Part shown: positions 56,009 through 64,000 of the stretch, piece by piece
Layout of the letters: each line of letters starts with the position of its first letter
Numbering within the stretch: position 1 is the stretch's first letter
NCBI RefSeq assembly: GCF_000301055.1
Contig: NZ_JH932300.1
Location: forward strand, 434,447 to 498,446
DNA: 64,000 nucleotides
Direction of reading: 5' to 3'
Origin: Falseniella ignava CCUG 37419
GTDB lineage: Bacteria; Bacillota; Bacilli; Lactobacillales; Aerococcaceae
Program-made: the position numbers and the translations under genes
The notes under the pieces: model-generated
The model's database searches: none
Seen by the model: the letters and a program-made list of their open reading frames with translations, nothing else
What the model was told of the DNA's origin: nothing

Positions 56009-57359
56009 GCAGCGCAGTCAAAAAATATTAAATCAAAACATTCGGTGGCATATGCTGCTGATCTTAGATCAAATTGAAAATGAAGGGGGCTATTCGAATG
56101 TTTTGATTGATGCATTTATGACGGATTCGGAATTTGATTCAAGGGATAAGGCGCTGTTAACTCGTGTCGTCTATGGAGTATTACAACACCGTATGACGCT
56201 AGATTTTTCTTTAGACTCATTGCTTCAAAATAAAAAAGTGGATCTGTGGGTTAAAACCCTCCTTCGATTATCAATCTACCAATTATGTTATTTAGATCGC
56301 ATCCCCGCGCATGCGGTGGTGAATGAAGCTGTCTTGATTGCTAAAACCAACGGTCATGCAGGATTAGGGAAATTTGTTAATTGGGTCTTACGTGAATTCA
56401 TGCGTCAATCAAGCAGTGTCGTGGAAGAAATTGAAGATCCAGTAGAACGTCTCAGTATTGAGTACAGTTTACCGAAATGGATGGTTGAATATTTTCAGTC
56501 ATATCGAACTTCAGAGAAGTTAGAAGCCATGCTGAGTTCCTTAAACGAGACGCCCAAATTGACCGCACGAGTTAATCTAAAACGAATGGATCGCGAGGAA
56601 GCCATTGCTCGATTAAAAGAGCAAGGTATTGATGCGGAGGCCAGTACCTTGTCGCCAGCAGGAATTATTTTACATTCACCTCAAGTCTTGCAAAGTTCAT
56701 TGTTCCAAGATGGACTCATTACGATTCAAGATGAAAGTTCGATGCTGGTAGCACCGGTCGGTGATATTCAAGGCGATGAACAGATTCTTGATGCGTGTTG
56801 CGCACCTGGGGGTAAGGCGACGCATATTGCTTCTCTATTGACGGATGGGCATCTAACGGCTTTAGATATTAGTGCCGATAAGATGAATAAAGTTGCCCAA
56901 CATATGGAACGAATGAATTTGATTGACAAAGTGAATTTAAAGGTGACGGATGCCTTACAATTTCATCCAAAAAAAGACACGTTCTATGATATTATATATT
57001 TAGACGTACCCTGTTCAGGGCTAGGAATTATGCGACGTAAACCTGAGATTAAATATACGAAGAAAATTACGGATATTCAGGCATTAGCGCAAATACAAGC
57101 GAAATTTTTAAATCATTTTGCTCCTTATGTAAAGCCTGGAGGCAAATTGATTTATAGTACTTGTACCTTATCTTATGAAGAAAATGAAAAAAATGTGGAA
57201 CAATTTATTAAAGCCCATCCCCAATTTGAAATTGATCCGATCCAACCTACAGAGGTTCCAAGCGATTTAATCGAGCAACCCGGTTGGGTTCGTATTTGGC
57301 CGGATCAATATCATACTGATGGATTTTTTATCTGTCGCATGAAACGACGCGAAGCGTGA
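55998..57359 (+). CDS. rsmB: 16S rRNA m5C967 methyltransferase RsmB
   Basis: About 453 residues: an N-terminal NusB-like RNA-binding domain and a C-terminal SAM-dependent methyltransferase domain with DACCAPGGKATHIA, DVPCSGLG and the catalytic-cysteine motif YSTCTLSYEEN. ATG 55998 follows GAGGG and overlaps the end of fmt; the earlier TTG 55977 is unlikely. Position after fmt is standard. Confidence 0.95.
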   Translation: MKIKQRSQKILNQNIRWHMLLILDQIENEGGYSNVLIDAFMTDSEFDSRDKALLTRVVYGVLQHRMTLDFSLDSLLQNKKVDLWVKTLLRLSIYQLCYLDRIPAHAVVNEAVLIAKTNGHAGLGKFVNWVLREFMRQSSSVVEEIEDPVERLSIEYSLPKWMVEYFQSYRTSEKLEAMLSSLNETPKLTARVNLKRMDREEAIARLKEQGIDAEASTLSPAGIILHSPQVLQSSLFQDGLITIQDESSMLVAPVGDIQGDEQILDACCAPGGKATHIASLLTDGHLTALDISADKMNKVAQHMERMNLIDKVNLKVTDALQFHPKKDTFYDIIYLDVPCSGLGIMRRKPEIKYTKKITDIQALAQIQAKFLNHFAPYVKPGGKLIYSTCTLSYEENEKNVEQFIKAHPQFEIDPIQPTEVPSDLIEQPGWVRIWPDQYHTDGFFICRMKRREA

Positions 57360-57393
57360 TGGGTAGATTATTGACTGAGGAGACTTATTCATT

Positions 57394-58158
57394 ATGGAGA
57401 TTTCTGTTCGTTCAAATGTCGGAAAGCGACGCAAAACGAATCAAGATTATGCAGACTATTTTGTAACCTCCGAAGATTGTTATTTATTTGTCTTATGTGA
57501 CGGAGTAGGAGGGCATCTTGCAGGTGATGTTGCGAGTGAGTTGACGGCAAAGTTTTTAGGCAATTTATTTAAAGATTACCGCGTTACTTTTACCGATCAG
57601 CAATCCACTGAATGGATTCGTGATGCGGTAGAAGGTGTTAACCAATATATTTATCAAAAATCTCTCGAGGACAATCAACTTGAAGGGATGGGAACAACGC
57701 TGATTATGGCGCTGATTTCTGGCGATTCTATCTATATAGCCCATGTGGGGGATAGCCGGGCATATGCCTTTAGTCAAGGTGAACTCGTTCAGTTAACGGA
57801 AGACCAATCGTTAGTGAATGAGTTGATTCGTATTGGAGAAATTACGGCAGAAGAAGGCTTGGAACATCCAAGCCGAAATATTGTAACCCAATCGATTGGC
57901 ATCACCCCGACGGTTAGTTATGAGTTGGCGAAGTTGTCAATGCATGAAATCGATCGATTGATGCTCTGTTCTGATGGCTTAACTAATATGTTGACGTTAG
58001 AAGAGATGAACCAACTGTTCGCTCAACAAACTGACATTGATGCTTTAGGGCTTCAATTGATTGATAAAGCGAATGAAGCGGGTGGAAAGGACAATATTAC
58101 TTTAATTTTGTTGACCTGCCCTCAGATAGAAGCAACGGTAGGAGGTGACGGTGAATGA
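57394..58158 (+). CDS. stp: PP2C-type serine/threonine phosphatase (Stp/PrpC/IreP)
   Basis: A 254-residue metal-dependent phosphatase. RSNVGKRRKTNQD, LCDGVGGH, GMGTTLI, HVGDSRAY and GGKDNIT provide the metal-binding aspartates. It reverses phosphorylation by the PASTA kinase encoded immediately after it; the stop overlaps the kinase start (ATGA). GAGGAGA precedes ATG 57394 at 10 bases. Confidence 0.95.
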   Translation: MEISVRSNVGKRRKTNQDYADYFVTSEDCYLFVLCDGVGGHLAGDVASELTAKFLGNLFKDYRVTFTDQQSTEWIRDAVEGVNQYIYQKSLEDNQLEGMGTTLIMALISGDSIYIAHVGDSRAYAFSQGELVQLTEDQSLVNELIRIGEITAEEGLEHPSRNIVTQSIGITPTVSYELAKLSMHEIDRLMLCSDGLTNMLTLEEMNQLFAQQTDIDALGLQLIDKANEAGGKDNITLILLTCPQIEATVGGDGE

Positions 58159-60161
58159 TTGAAATTCATTCGAAATTATCTGGACGGTATATTATTACAA
58201 AACCCATTGGCAGTGGTGGAATGGCCAATGTTTATTTGGCAAGAGATTTAATCTTAGATCGTGATGTTGCCGTTAAAGTCTTAAAATATGACTTCCAAGA
58301 TAATCAAGAAGCGATTCAACGATTCCAACGTGAGGCCATTGCGGCCAGTCAACTCTTACATCATAATATTGTAGAAGTTTATGATGTTGATGAAGAACAA
58401 GGTCAGCAATATATCGTAATGGAGTATGTCAAAGGAACGGATTTGAAGAATTTTATTCGTGAACGATCCCCGTTATCACTCGAACTGGCTGTAAATATTA
58501 TGAGTCAAATCTTATCCGGGATTGAAGTGGCACATAAGCATGGCATTATTCATCGAGATATAAAACCACAAAATATTTTGATTACAGATGATAACGAAGT
58601 GAAGATTACTGACTTTGGTATTGCAATCGCGTTATCGGACACATCATTAACTCAAACAAATACCTTGCTAGGCTCCGTTCATTACTTATCACCAGAACAA
58701 GCTCGCGGCAGCTCTGCGACGGTAAAATCTGATATTTATGCCATCGGTGCTGTCTTGTATGAATTAATTACAGGAGAGGTTCCTTTTGATGGCGAGTCAG
58801 CAGTGTCAATTGCATTGAAACATTTCCAAGAGGATTTCCCAAGAATTCGAGACAAGATGGACTATGTGCCGCAAAGTTTAGAAAATGTCATCCTGCGAGC
58901 AACTGCGAAAGATCCAGCTAAACGCTATAACTCGGTTCATGAAATGTTAATGGATTTAAGTACGAGTTTGAGTGTGATTCGCATGAATGAGTCGCCATTT
59001 GACCCCGACCGTAATTTGGCTGATCCGGAGTCGTTAGTAATTACACCGATCCGACCCGTACGCGATGCAGAGATGGCGTTGAATCAGGCTGAAAAGGAAA
59101 AAGAAGTGGTGCCGGAAGAAGAGTCTATTGTTAATTACGATGAGATTCCTGAACCGAAGCCGCCAAAATTCCGTCGTTGGATGATTCGGTTTGCATCCGT
59201 CGTTTTGGCACTTGTCGTACTCTTTGGACTATATACGGTTGTTAGCAGCCAACTGGGGTCGACGACCGTCCCGAATCTAGCAGAATTATCGCTTGAAGAA
59301 GCAAAAGATAAGTTAGCTAAGGAAAATTTAATGTTGGGTGAAGTCAAACAAGACTGGGACCACGAAATTCCTTCAGGTTATGTTATTGGAACAGATCCAA
59401 AGGCCAAAACTTCGGTGAAGAAAAATACAGCGATTGACTTAATTGTTAGTAGCGGTCGTGAGCAAGTAGAATTGGGCGACTATATTGGCCAAAACTATGA
59501 ACAAGTTCGTCAAAAATTAATTCAGGCAGGCTTTATTGTCGAACGTCATGATTTATATACAAATAATCAAGAGGAAGCGGATGTAATCCTAGCGCAAAGT
59601 ATCCAAGCTGGTAGCCGCGTTGTACCAGAAGCTACATCCATTACGCTAACTGTCGGAAGTTATTCCCAATCGAGTGTGATGCAAGAATTTTATAACTTAT
59701 CATTGAAAATGGTTGAAAACTTCGCAGACAATTATGGATTAAATGTTGAAGTTGATTATCAATACCATGATTTCATACCAAAAGATCAAGTAATTCGTCA
59801 AAGTCCTAATAGTGGTACGCCTTTACAACCTGGTGATACCATTTCGGTCGTCGTTTCGTTAGGACAAGAGGAAACAGAAATTGTTCCCGTTCGGATTCCA
59901 ATTTCAATCGAGTACGTTCCAAGATATTCTGAGAGTGACCTAAATCAATCTCACCCATTGGCAAATGTGATTGAAGTCTTTATAGGGGATTCAAAAAATA
60001 ATATTAATCAAGTAGCTGAAAAATTCGAAATTAAAGAATCCAAAGAAATTCAAATTACGCTTTATATTCCGTCAAATGGTGTAGGGCAATATCGGATTAT
60101 GCGTGACGGGGATGTTGTTGAGGAAAGCCCGGAAGTATATCCTCAAGAACCTAGCGAGTAG
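58155..60161 (+). CDS. prkC: PASTA-domain serine/threonine kinase (PrkC/StkP/IreK)
   Basis: A 668-residue membrane kinase. Kinase domain: glycine loop GSGGMANVYLA (about 19-29), VAVKVLK lysine, HRDIKPQN, DFGIA and an activation loop rich in Thr (TSLTQTNTLLGS). One membrane helix at about 340-362, then three PASTA repeats (about 368-577), which bind muropeptides or lipid II outside the cell, and a C-terminal tail of about 90 residues. Enterococcal IreK has five PASTA units, so this one is shorter. It probably phosphorylates IreB (30.3 kb). The rsgA gene follows. Confidence 0.95.
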   Translation: MIEIHSKLSGRYIITKPIGSGGMANVYLARDLILDRDVAVKVLKYDFQDNQEAIQRFQREAIAASQLLHHNIVEVYDVDEEQGQQYIVMEYVKGTDLKNFIRERSPLSLELAVNIMSQILSGIEVAHKHGIIHRDIKPQNILITDDNEVKITDFGIAIALSDTSLTQTNTLLGSVHYLSPEQARGSSATVKSDIYAIGAVLYELITGEVPFDGESAVSIALKHFQEDFPRIRDKMDYVPQSLENVILRATAKDPAKRYNSVHEMLMDLSTSLSVIRMNESPFDPDRNLADPESLVITPIRPVRDAEMALNQAEKEKEVVPEEESIVNYDEIPEPKPPKFRRWMIRFASVVLALVVLFGLYTVVSSQLGSTTVPNLAELSLEEAKDKLAKENLMLGEVKQDWDHEIPSGYVIGTDPKAKTSVKKNTAIDLIVSSGREQVELGDYIGQNYEQVRQKLIQAGFIVERHDLYTNNQEEADVILAQSIQAGSRVVPEATSITLTVGSYSQSSVMQEFYNLSLKMVENFADNYGLNVEVDYQYHDFIPKDQVIRQSPNSGTPLQPGDTISVVVSLGQEETEIVPVRIPISIEYVPRYSESDLNQSHPLANVIEVFIGDSKNNINQVAEKFEIKESKEIQITLYIPSNGVGQYRIMRDGDVVEESPEVYPQEPSE

Positions 60162-60184
60162 TTAGCGTAGGAAAAGGAGGCTGT

Positions 60185-61108
60185 ATGCGAACACAAACAG
60201 GTATAATATTCCAAGCGAAAAGTGGTTTCTATTCGATTTGGTCGAATGGCAAGACGTATATTTCGAAGCCGAAAGGTCTATTCCGTCATCATCAACAATC
60301 TCCGTTAGTAGGGGATATCGTCACGTTTGAATTCGATGAGAAACATCCTAAATCTGAAAGTCGTCTAATTGAGATTAAAGAGCGAGCGAATGAATTTATT
60401 CGTCCGAGTATTGCAAATGTGGACGAAGCGTTGGTTGTCATGTCACTTGTTGAGCCTGATTTTAGTGAAAGTTTATTAGATTACTATCTCGTTAATGCGG
60501 AGCAATATGGTGTGAAGTGTCAAATTATTTTAAGTAAATATGATTTATTAATCGATCGAGTTGGCCAGTTGGCTGCACAGGCACAAGTTGAACACATTCA
60601 ATCAGTATATACACAAATCGGTTATCCAGTCGAAGTGTTCGATAACAGTCAACAAACCGCACAGCGAATTCGAGCAAATATTCACGAAGGTCTTTATGTT
60701 GTGATGGGACAATCAGGTGTTGGGAAATCAACGTTATTGAATGCTTTAATTCCAACAGCACAAATTGATACCCGACCGATTAGTGATGCCTTGAATCGTG
60801 GACGGCATACGACACGAGAAGTTACCTTATATCCGATTAACCAGGGATTAATTGCTGACACACCAGGATTTAGTGCAATTGATTTTGATCAAATTGAGGT
60901 AGAATCGTTAGCCCATTACTTCCCAGAGATTGATGAAGCCGCATTGTATTGTAAGTTTCGCAGTTGTCTTCATCTCAAAGAACCTGGTTGTTATGTAAAA
61001 GAACAAGTTGAAAATCAGAAAATATCGAAATCAAGATATGAAAGTTATTTAAGTATCGCGCAACGTATTATGCAACGTAAACCAAAATATTTAAGAAAAA
61101 ACAAATAA
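60185..61108 (+). CDS. rsgA: Ribosome small-subunit GTPase RsgA
   Basis: A 307-residue circularly permuted GTPase for late 30S maturation. N-terminal OB fold, permuted G motifs with SKYDL (G4) before GQSGVGKSTLLNAL (G1) and DTPGF (G3), and a C-terminal zinc finger (CKFRSCLHLKEPGC). AAGGAGG precedes ATG 60185. Located between prkC and rpe as in most Firmicutes; in relatives it can be a substrate of the kinase. Confidence 0.96.
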   Translation: MRTQTGIIFQAKSGFYSIWSNGKTYISKPKGLFRHHQQSPLVGDIVTFEFDEKHPKSESRLIEIKERANEFIRPSIANVDEALVVMSLVEPDFSESLLDYYLVNAEQYGVKCQIILSKYDLLIDRVGQLAAQAQVEHIQSVYTQIGYPVEVFDNSQQTAQRIRANIHEGLYVVMGQSGVGKSTLLNALIPTAQIDTRPISDALNRGRHTTREVTLYPINQGLIADTPGFSAIDFDQIEVESLAHYFPEIDEAALYCKFRSCLHLKEPGCYVKEQVENQKISKSRYESYLSIAQRIMQRKPKYLRKNK

Positions 61109-61124
61109 GTTAGGAGAATTGAAG

Positions 61125-61763
61125 ATGATCATCGCGCCTTCTATTTTAAGTGCAGATTTTAGTCGATTGGGTGATTCGTTAAAAGAAACGGTCGATGCCG
61201 GAGCAGATTGGTTACATATTGATATGATGGATGGTACATTTGTTCCGAACATTTCATTTGGACCAATGGTTATGGCTGCGGTTCGTCCTCTAGTCGATTG
61301 TGTGTTTGATTGTCATTTGATGATTGACCAACCTGAACGGTATATTCAAGCGGTCGTGGATGCGGGTGCAGATTATGTTACGATTCATGTTGAAGCTACA
61401 GCACATCCACATCGGGCAATTCAAATGATTAAACAGGCGGGTGTAAAAGCTGGCGTCGTCATAAATCCCGGGACACCAGTAAGTGCCATTGAACCTTTGT
61501 TAGCGGACTGTGATTTAGTCTTAGTAATGTCTGTAAATCCAGGGTTTGGCGGACAAAAATTCATTCCGAACGCTGTAGATAAAGTGGCACAGCTAGCACA
61601 CATACGTCAAGAAAAAGGCTATGATTACTTAATTGAAGTCGATGGTGGCATAAATGAGCAGACGGGTGCACAATGTAAAGCCGCTGGAGCAGATGTACTC
61701 GTAGCAGGTTCATACGTATATAAACACGCTAATATGCGCCAAGCGATTGACTCGTTAAGATAG
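61125..61763 (+). CDS. rpe: Ribulose-phosphate 3-epimerase
   Basis: About 212 residues, a TIM barrel that interconverts ribulose 5-phosphate and xylulose 5-phosphate. IAPSILSADF at the N-terminus, WLHIDMMDGTFVPN and the phosphate motif SVNPGFGGQKF are diagnostic, with EVDGGI near the end. ATG 61125 follows TAGGAG; the in-frame TTG 61119 is too close to it. Confidence 0.96.
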   Translation: MIIAPSILSADFSRLGDSLKETVDAGADWLHIDMMDGTFVPNISFGPMVMAAVRPLVDCVFDCHLMIDQPERYIQAVVDAGADYVTIHVEATAHPHRAIQMIKQAGVKAGVVINPGTPVSAIEPLLADCDLVLVMSVNPGFGGQKFIPNAVDKVAQLAHIRQEKGYDYLIEVDGGINEQTGAQCKAAGADVLVAGSYVYKHANMRQAIDSLR

Positions 61764-61773
61764 GATTGTCAAC

Positions 61774-62457
61774 ATGGGAGTCACAGTTATTATTTGTGCT
61801 GGCGCACCGCATCCTGCACTTGAGTTGATTCCAACTTATTTAGATTCTGCTGATCAAGTCTACTTTATCGGGGTAGACCGTGGGGCTTATCACTTGATGC
61901 AGCAAGGCTATCCGGTTGATTGGGCGATCGGTGATTTTGATTCAGTTACTGCTTCAGAATATGAAGAATTACAAGCGTATTGCCAGCAAATTGAACGCGT
62001 GTCTTCCCATAAAGATGATACAGATCTGGAATTGGCTCTCGCATACGTCAGTCAGATGCCTAATATGACAGCTTGTTATATCTTTGGAGCGCTAGGTTCT
62101 TCAGGTGGACGCTTAGATCATTTAATCTTAAATCTATGGCTCGCACACCAACCACGTTTTTCGTCGTTAATTCCGCGCTGTTTGATGATTGAATCGGATA
62201 CGGTAGTACAATTTTTCAACCCTGGTGTTTATCAAATTCAACCGGGAACCAATCCTCAATATTTATCAATCATTACGATGTCACCGGTAAAGGGGCTCAA
62301 GATTAAACAAGCTGTATATAATTTGTCACCGACGGATCTCGATTATCCCAAAGCGTATATTAGTAATGAATTTATTGACACTTCCACTCCGATTCAACTT
62401 GAATTTCACTCAGGGATGGTCTGTGTGATGTGGGTGAAAGAGTGCGAAAAATGTTAG
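61774..62457 (+). CDS. thiN: Thiamine pyrophosphokinase, 3' end rewritten by an IS
   Basis: A 227-residue enzyme that makes thiamine diphosphate from thiamine and ATP. The acidic motifs GVDRGAYHL and AIGDFDSVT and KDDTDLELAL are family hallmarks, with GALGSSGGRLDHLI. TAGGA precedes ATG 61774. The last sense codon (TGT) and the stop come from the IS481-like element: without the insertion the frame would stop one codon earlier, at the TAG preserved after the right direct repeat (63656-63658 region). The added Cys is unlikely to matter. Confidence 0.94.
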   Translation: MGVTVIICAGAPHPALELIPTYLDSADQVYFIGVDRGAYHLMQQGYPVDWAIGDFDSVTASEYEELQAYCQQIERVSSHKDDTDLELALAYVSQMPNMTACYIFGALGSSGGRLDHLILNLWLAHQPRFSSLIPRCLMIESDTVVQFFNPGVYQIQPGTNPQYLSIITMSPVKGLKIKQAVYNLSPTDLDYPKAYISNEFIDTSTPIQLEFHSGMVCVMWVKECEKC

Positions 62458-63631
62458 GAGATAATACATTTGTGACATAAAACAAACAAAAAAAGAGACC
62501 CCTTTGGTATGATAGATGTGCAATCAAAAATCATCCAAGGAGGATCTCTCATATGTCTATTATAACAGAAGGAATGAAACATCGCGAACGAATTGTTAAG
62601 CATGCTATAAAAGTGAATAATAATGCTCTTACAGCGAGAAAGTATCACACATCCCGTCAATATGTTCAAAGATGGCGGAAGCGATACGATGGGACGATTG
62701 AATCCCTTCGAAAGAAGTCAACTCGCCCTAAATCTCATCCTAATCAGCACACACAGACTGAATTAGAGTTAATCAAGTATAACTATCGATACCATAGGCA
62801 TCGAGGATTAGCCCACGTCTATCGTAAATGTAGGGATAAGGGCTATACTAGAAGCTATGATTCTATGTGTCGTCAAATACGGAAAATGAACTTAAAACCT
62901 CCTTCTAAAAAGAAAAAAAGGCGAATCAAGAAAAAAGATAAACCCAACTATTCTTATCCAGGAGAATTAGTTCAAATCGATGTGAAGTACGTTCCTATTC
63001 ATTCTATAGGTTTTGCCAGTAACCATAAACGATACTATCAAATCACAGCTATAGATGCTTATTCAAGAACTAGAGTTCTTGATTTGATGAATGAAAATAG
63101 CACTTATACAACATCTGAATTTCTTATAGATTTAGAGAAAAGAATGGGCTTTAAGATAGACAAAGTTCAGACAGATAATGGGAAAGAATTTACAAACGAC
63201 TCTTATGAAACGGATAAGAAGTCGAGGTTTCAAACGGTTTTAGAATTTCTTGGGATTAGCTATAAAACAACAGCACCCTACAGTCCTTGGCAAAACGGCT
63301 TGGTGGAAAGAAGTCACAGAGAAGATGAAGAAAGATTTTATTCAAGACGTCGTTTTTCAAGTGAGGAAGAACTTCGGAAAGCTTTGGCTAGATACAACAC
63401 GAGTTACAACAATACTTATCGTAAAGTGCTGAATTTTAAAAGTCCAGATGAAGTTGTTAATGACTATTTTGCTAAAGTAGCGTAGCTATTATCTATTTCT
63501 TTCAAGTTTAGTAAGGCACCGCTACACTCTAAAGGCCTTGACTAAATTTTTCAAAAATAGTTTTACTGATTAGCTTCTTTAGCACAATCTATTTATCAAA
63601 GGCTGTGTCATAAATGTTTGACTTCTCTACA
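62452..63631 (+). mobile_element. IS481-like insertion sequence, about 1180 bp
   Basis: Terminal inverted repeats start TGT at both ends and share the core ACATTT-TGACA at the same distance (left from 62466, right complement near 63617). One transposase gene occupies it. Identical flanking repeats and an intact gene suggest a recent insertion. It lies exactly between thiN and the rpmB promoter, which it leaves whole. Confidence 0.85.
62553..63485 (+). CDS. IS481-like DDE transposase
   Basis: A 310-residue transposase: N-terminal helix-turn-helix (about 20-55), a basic linker (KKKKRRIKKKDK), and an integrase core with Asp143 (VQIDVKYVP), Asp208 (QTDNGKEF) and Glu252 (NGLVERSHRED). GGAGG lies before ATG 62553. 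It matches IS481-type proteins of Clostridia and Bacilli by eye; the wider IS3/IS481 superfamily is certain, the subgroup less so. Frame intact. Confidence 0.88.
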   Translation: MSIITEGMKHRERIVKHAIKVNNNALTARKYHTSRQYVQRWRKRYDGTIESLRKKSTRPKSHPNQHTQTELELIKYNYRYHRHRGLAHVYRKCRDKGYTRSYDSMCRQIRKMNLKPPSKKKKRRIKKKDKPNYSYPGELVQIDVKYVPIHSIGFASNHKRYYQITAIDAYSRTRVLDLMNENSTYTTSEFLIDLEKRMGFKIDKVQTDNGKEFTNDSYETDKKSRFQTVLEFLGISYKTTAPYSPWQNGLVERSHREDEERFYSRRRFSSEEELRKALARYNTSYNNTYRKVLNFKSPDEVVNDYFAKVA

Positions 63632-63660
63632 GATGTGGGTGAAAGAGTGCGAAAAATAGC

Positions 63661-63689
63661 TTGCTAAATGCATTTAAATATGATATCTT
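63661..63689 (+). promoter_or_regulatory. Promoter of rpmB
   Basis: TTGCTA (63661-63666), 17-base spacer, extended -10 TG-A-TATCTT (hexamer 63684-63689). It begins a few bases after the right direct repeat. Confidence 0.6.
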
Positions 63690-63745
63690 ATTCGAGTACG
63701 CATAATAGAAATCAAACATCTGTGATAAAAAGGAGGTAATGAACG

Positions 63746-63934
63746 ATGGCAAAAGAATGTTTTTACACAGGTAGAAGAACTCGCTCAGGACATAAACGTT
63801 CACACGCATTAAACGCATCGAAACGTACATTCAAACCTAACTTACAAAAAGTTCGTGTATTAGTAGATGGTGAGCCGAAGAAAGTATGGGTTTCAACTCG
63901 TGCTTTAAAATCAGGTTTAGTTGAACGTGCCTAA
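63746..63934 (+). CDS. rpmB: Ribosomal protein L28 (bL28)
   Basis: A 62-residue large-subunit protein, starting [21 protein letters not shown] and continuing with [13 protein letters not shown]. Of its cysteines only Cys5 remains, so it appears to be a form without the full zinc-binding cysteine set. AAAGGAGGT precedes ATG 63746. rpmB after thiN is the usual Firmicutes neighbour; in many relatives it is in opposite orientation, here it is the same. Confidence 0.96.
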   Translation: MAKECFYTGRRTRSGHKRSHALNASKRTFKPNLQKVRVLVDGEPKKVWVSTRALKSGLVERA

Positions 63935-63945
63935 TACGATATAAA

Positions 63946-63972
63946 AGTCAATTTGTATCTTACAAATTGACT
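63946..63972. terminator. Hairpin after rpmB
   Basis: A perfect 12-bp stem (63946-63957 with 63961-63972) with a 3-base loop. There is no T-run on the plus strand, while the minus strand has a short one, so it may serve a convergent gene beyond the window edge. Confidence 0.6.
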
Positions 63973-64000
63973 CAGATTGGAGACAAACCCCGTTTGAGTT

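Larger units (their letters stand above)
62427..63656. repeat. 25-bp direct repeat flanking the IS481-like element
   Basis: Identical copies at 62427-62451 and 63632-63656 (begin GATGTGGGTG, end GTGCGAAAAA). A further shared T follows each copy; on the left that T is taken as the first base of the IS. This is longer than the 4-15 bp usually given for IS481-family target duplications. Confidence 0.9.

Overview
The window is a 64 kb stretch of a low-GC Gram-positive chromosome. Gene content and order (PASTA kinase with IreB, LiaFSR, RNase J2, Prp with an extended L27, T-box leaders, the gmk-rpoZ-priA-fmt-rsmB-stp-prkC-rsgA-rpe-thiN-rpmB cluster) point to Bacilli, order Lactobacillales, probably near Aerococcaceae or Carnobacteriaceae; no species is claimed. 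Nearly all of it is housekeeping backbone. The accessory DNA consists of two insertion sequences. I saw no tRNA, rRNA, CRISPR array or prophage.

Layout. 1-3.5 kb: end of radC, a cold-shock gene and mreBCD. 3.5-8.5 kb: two AGCS amino acid:cation symporters around rplU-prp-rpmA, whose L21 leader and L27 prepeptide are both recognisable. 8.5-16.3 kb: MATE exporter, solitary arcA, T-box-controlled argS, ackA and an NADH oxidase. 16.3-18.4 kb: a probable 6S RNA gene, a possible 28-residue ORF behind it, and an IS1202-like element flanked by a 28-bp direct repeat. 18.4-34 kb: the block rarA, cysteine desulfurase, mnmA, recD2, alaS, ireB, ruvX, DUF1292 gene, mltG, udk, greA. 34-41.5 kb: liaFSR, small enzymes, a YihY-family protein, rodA, a short GcvH-like protein, holA and rpsT. 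41.6-51.5 kb: uvrB, an OatA-like acyltransferase, rpsO, pnp, rnjB, a ThiT-like S component, and a small YolD-like gene whose promoter carries two LexA boxes. 51.6-64 kb: gmk to thiN, then an IS481-like element inside a 25-bp direct repeat at the thiN stop codon, then rpmB.

How the genes work together. Cell-envelope growth and stress are well represented: mreBCD and rodA (elongation), mltG (glycan release), an OatA-like acyltransferase, LiaFSR (envelope stress), and IreK/PrkC with its phosphatase and its substrate-like IreB. Sulfur transfer to tRNA is a cysteine desulfurase-DUF1831-MnmA unit. RNA decay is PNPase plus RNase J2. Genome maintenance is radC, rarA, recD2, ruvX, uvrB, priA, holA and an SOS-type promoter. 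Two aminoacyl-tRNA synthetases are controlled by uncharged tRNA.

I found no convincing new multi-gene defence or metabolic system. The points most worth a second look are the two unrelated insertion sequences that both sit inside unusually long direct repeats (one adding a single codon to thiN), the 6S RNA separated from rarA by an IS, the small ORF behind the 6S terminator, and the stand-alone LexA-controlled YolD-like gene.
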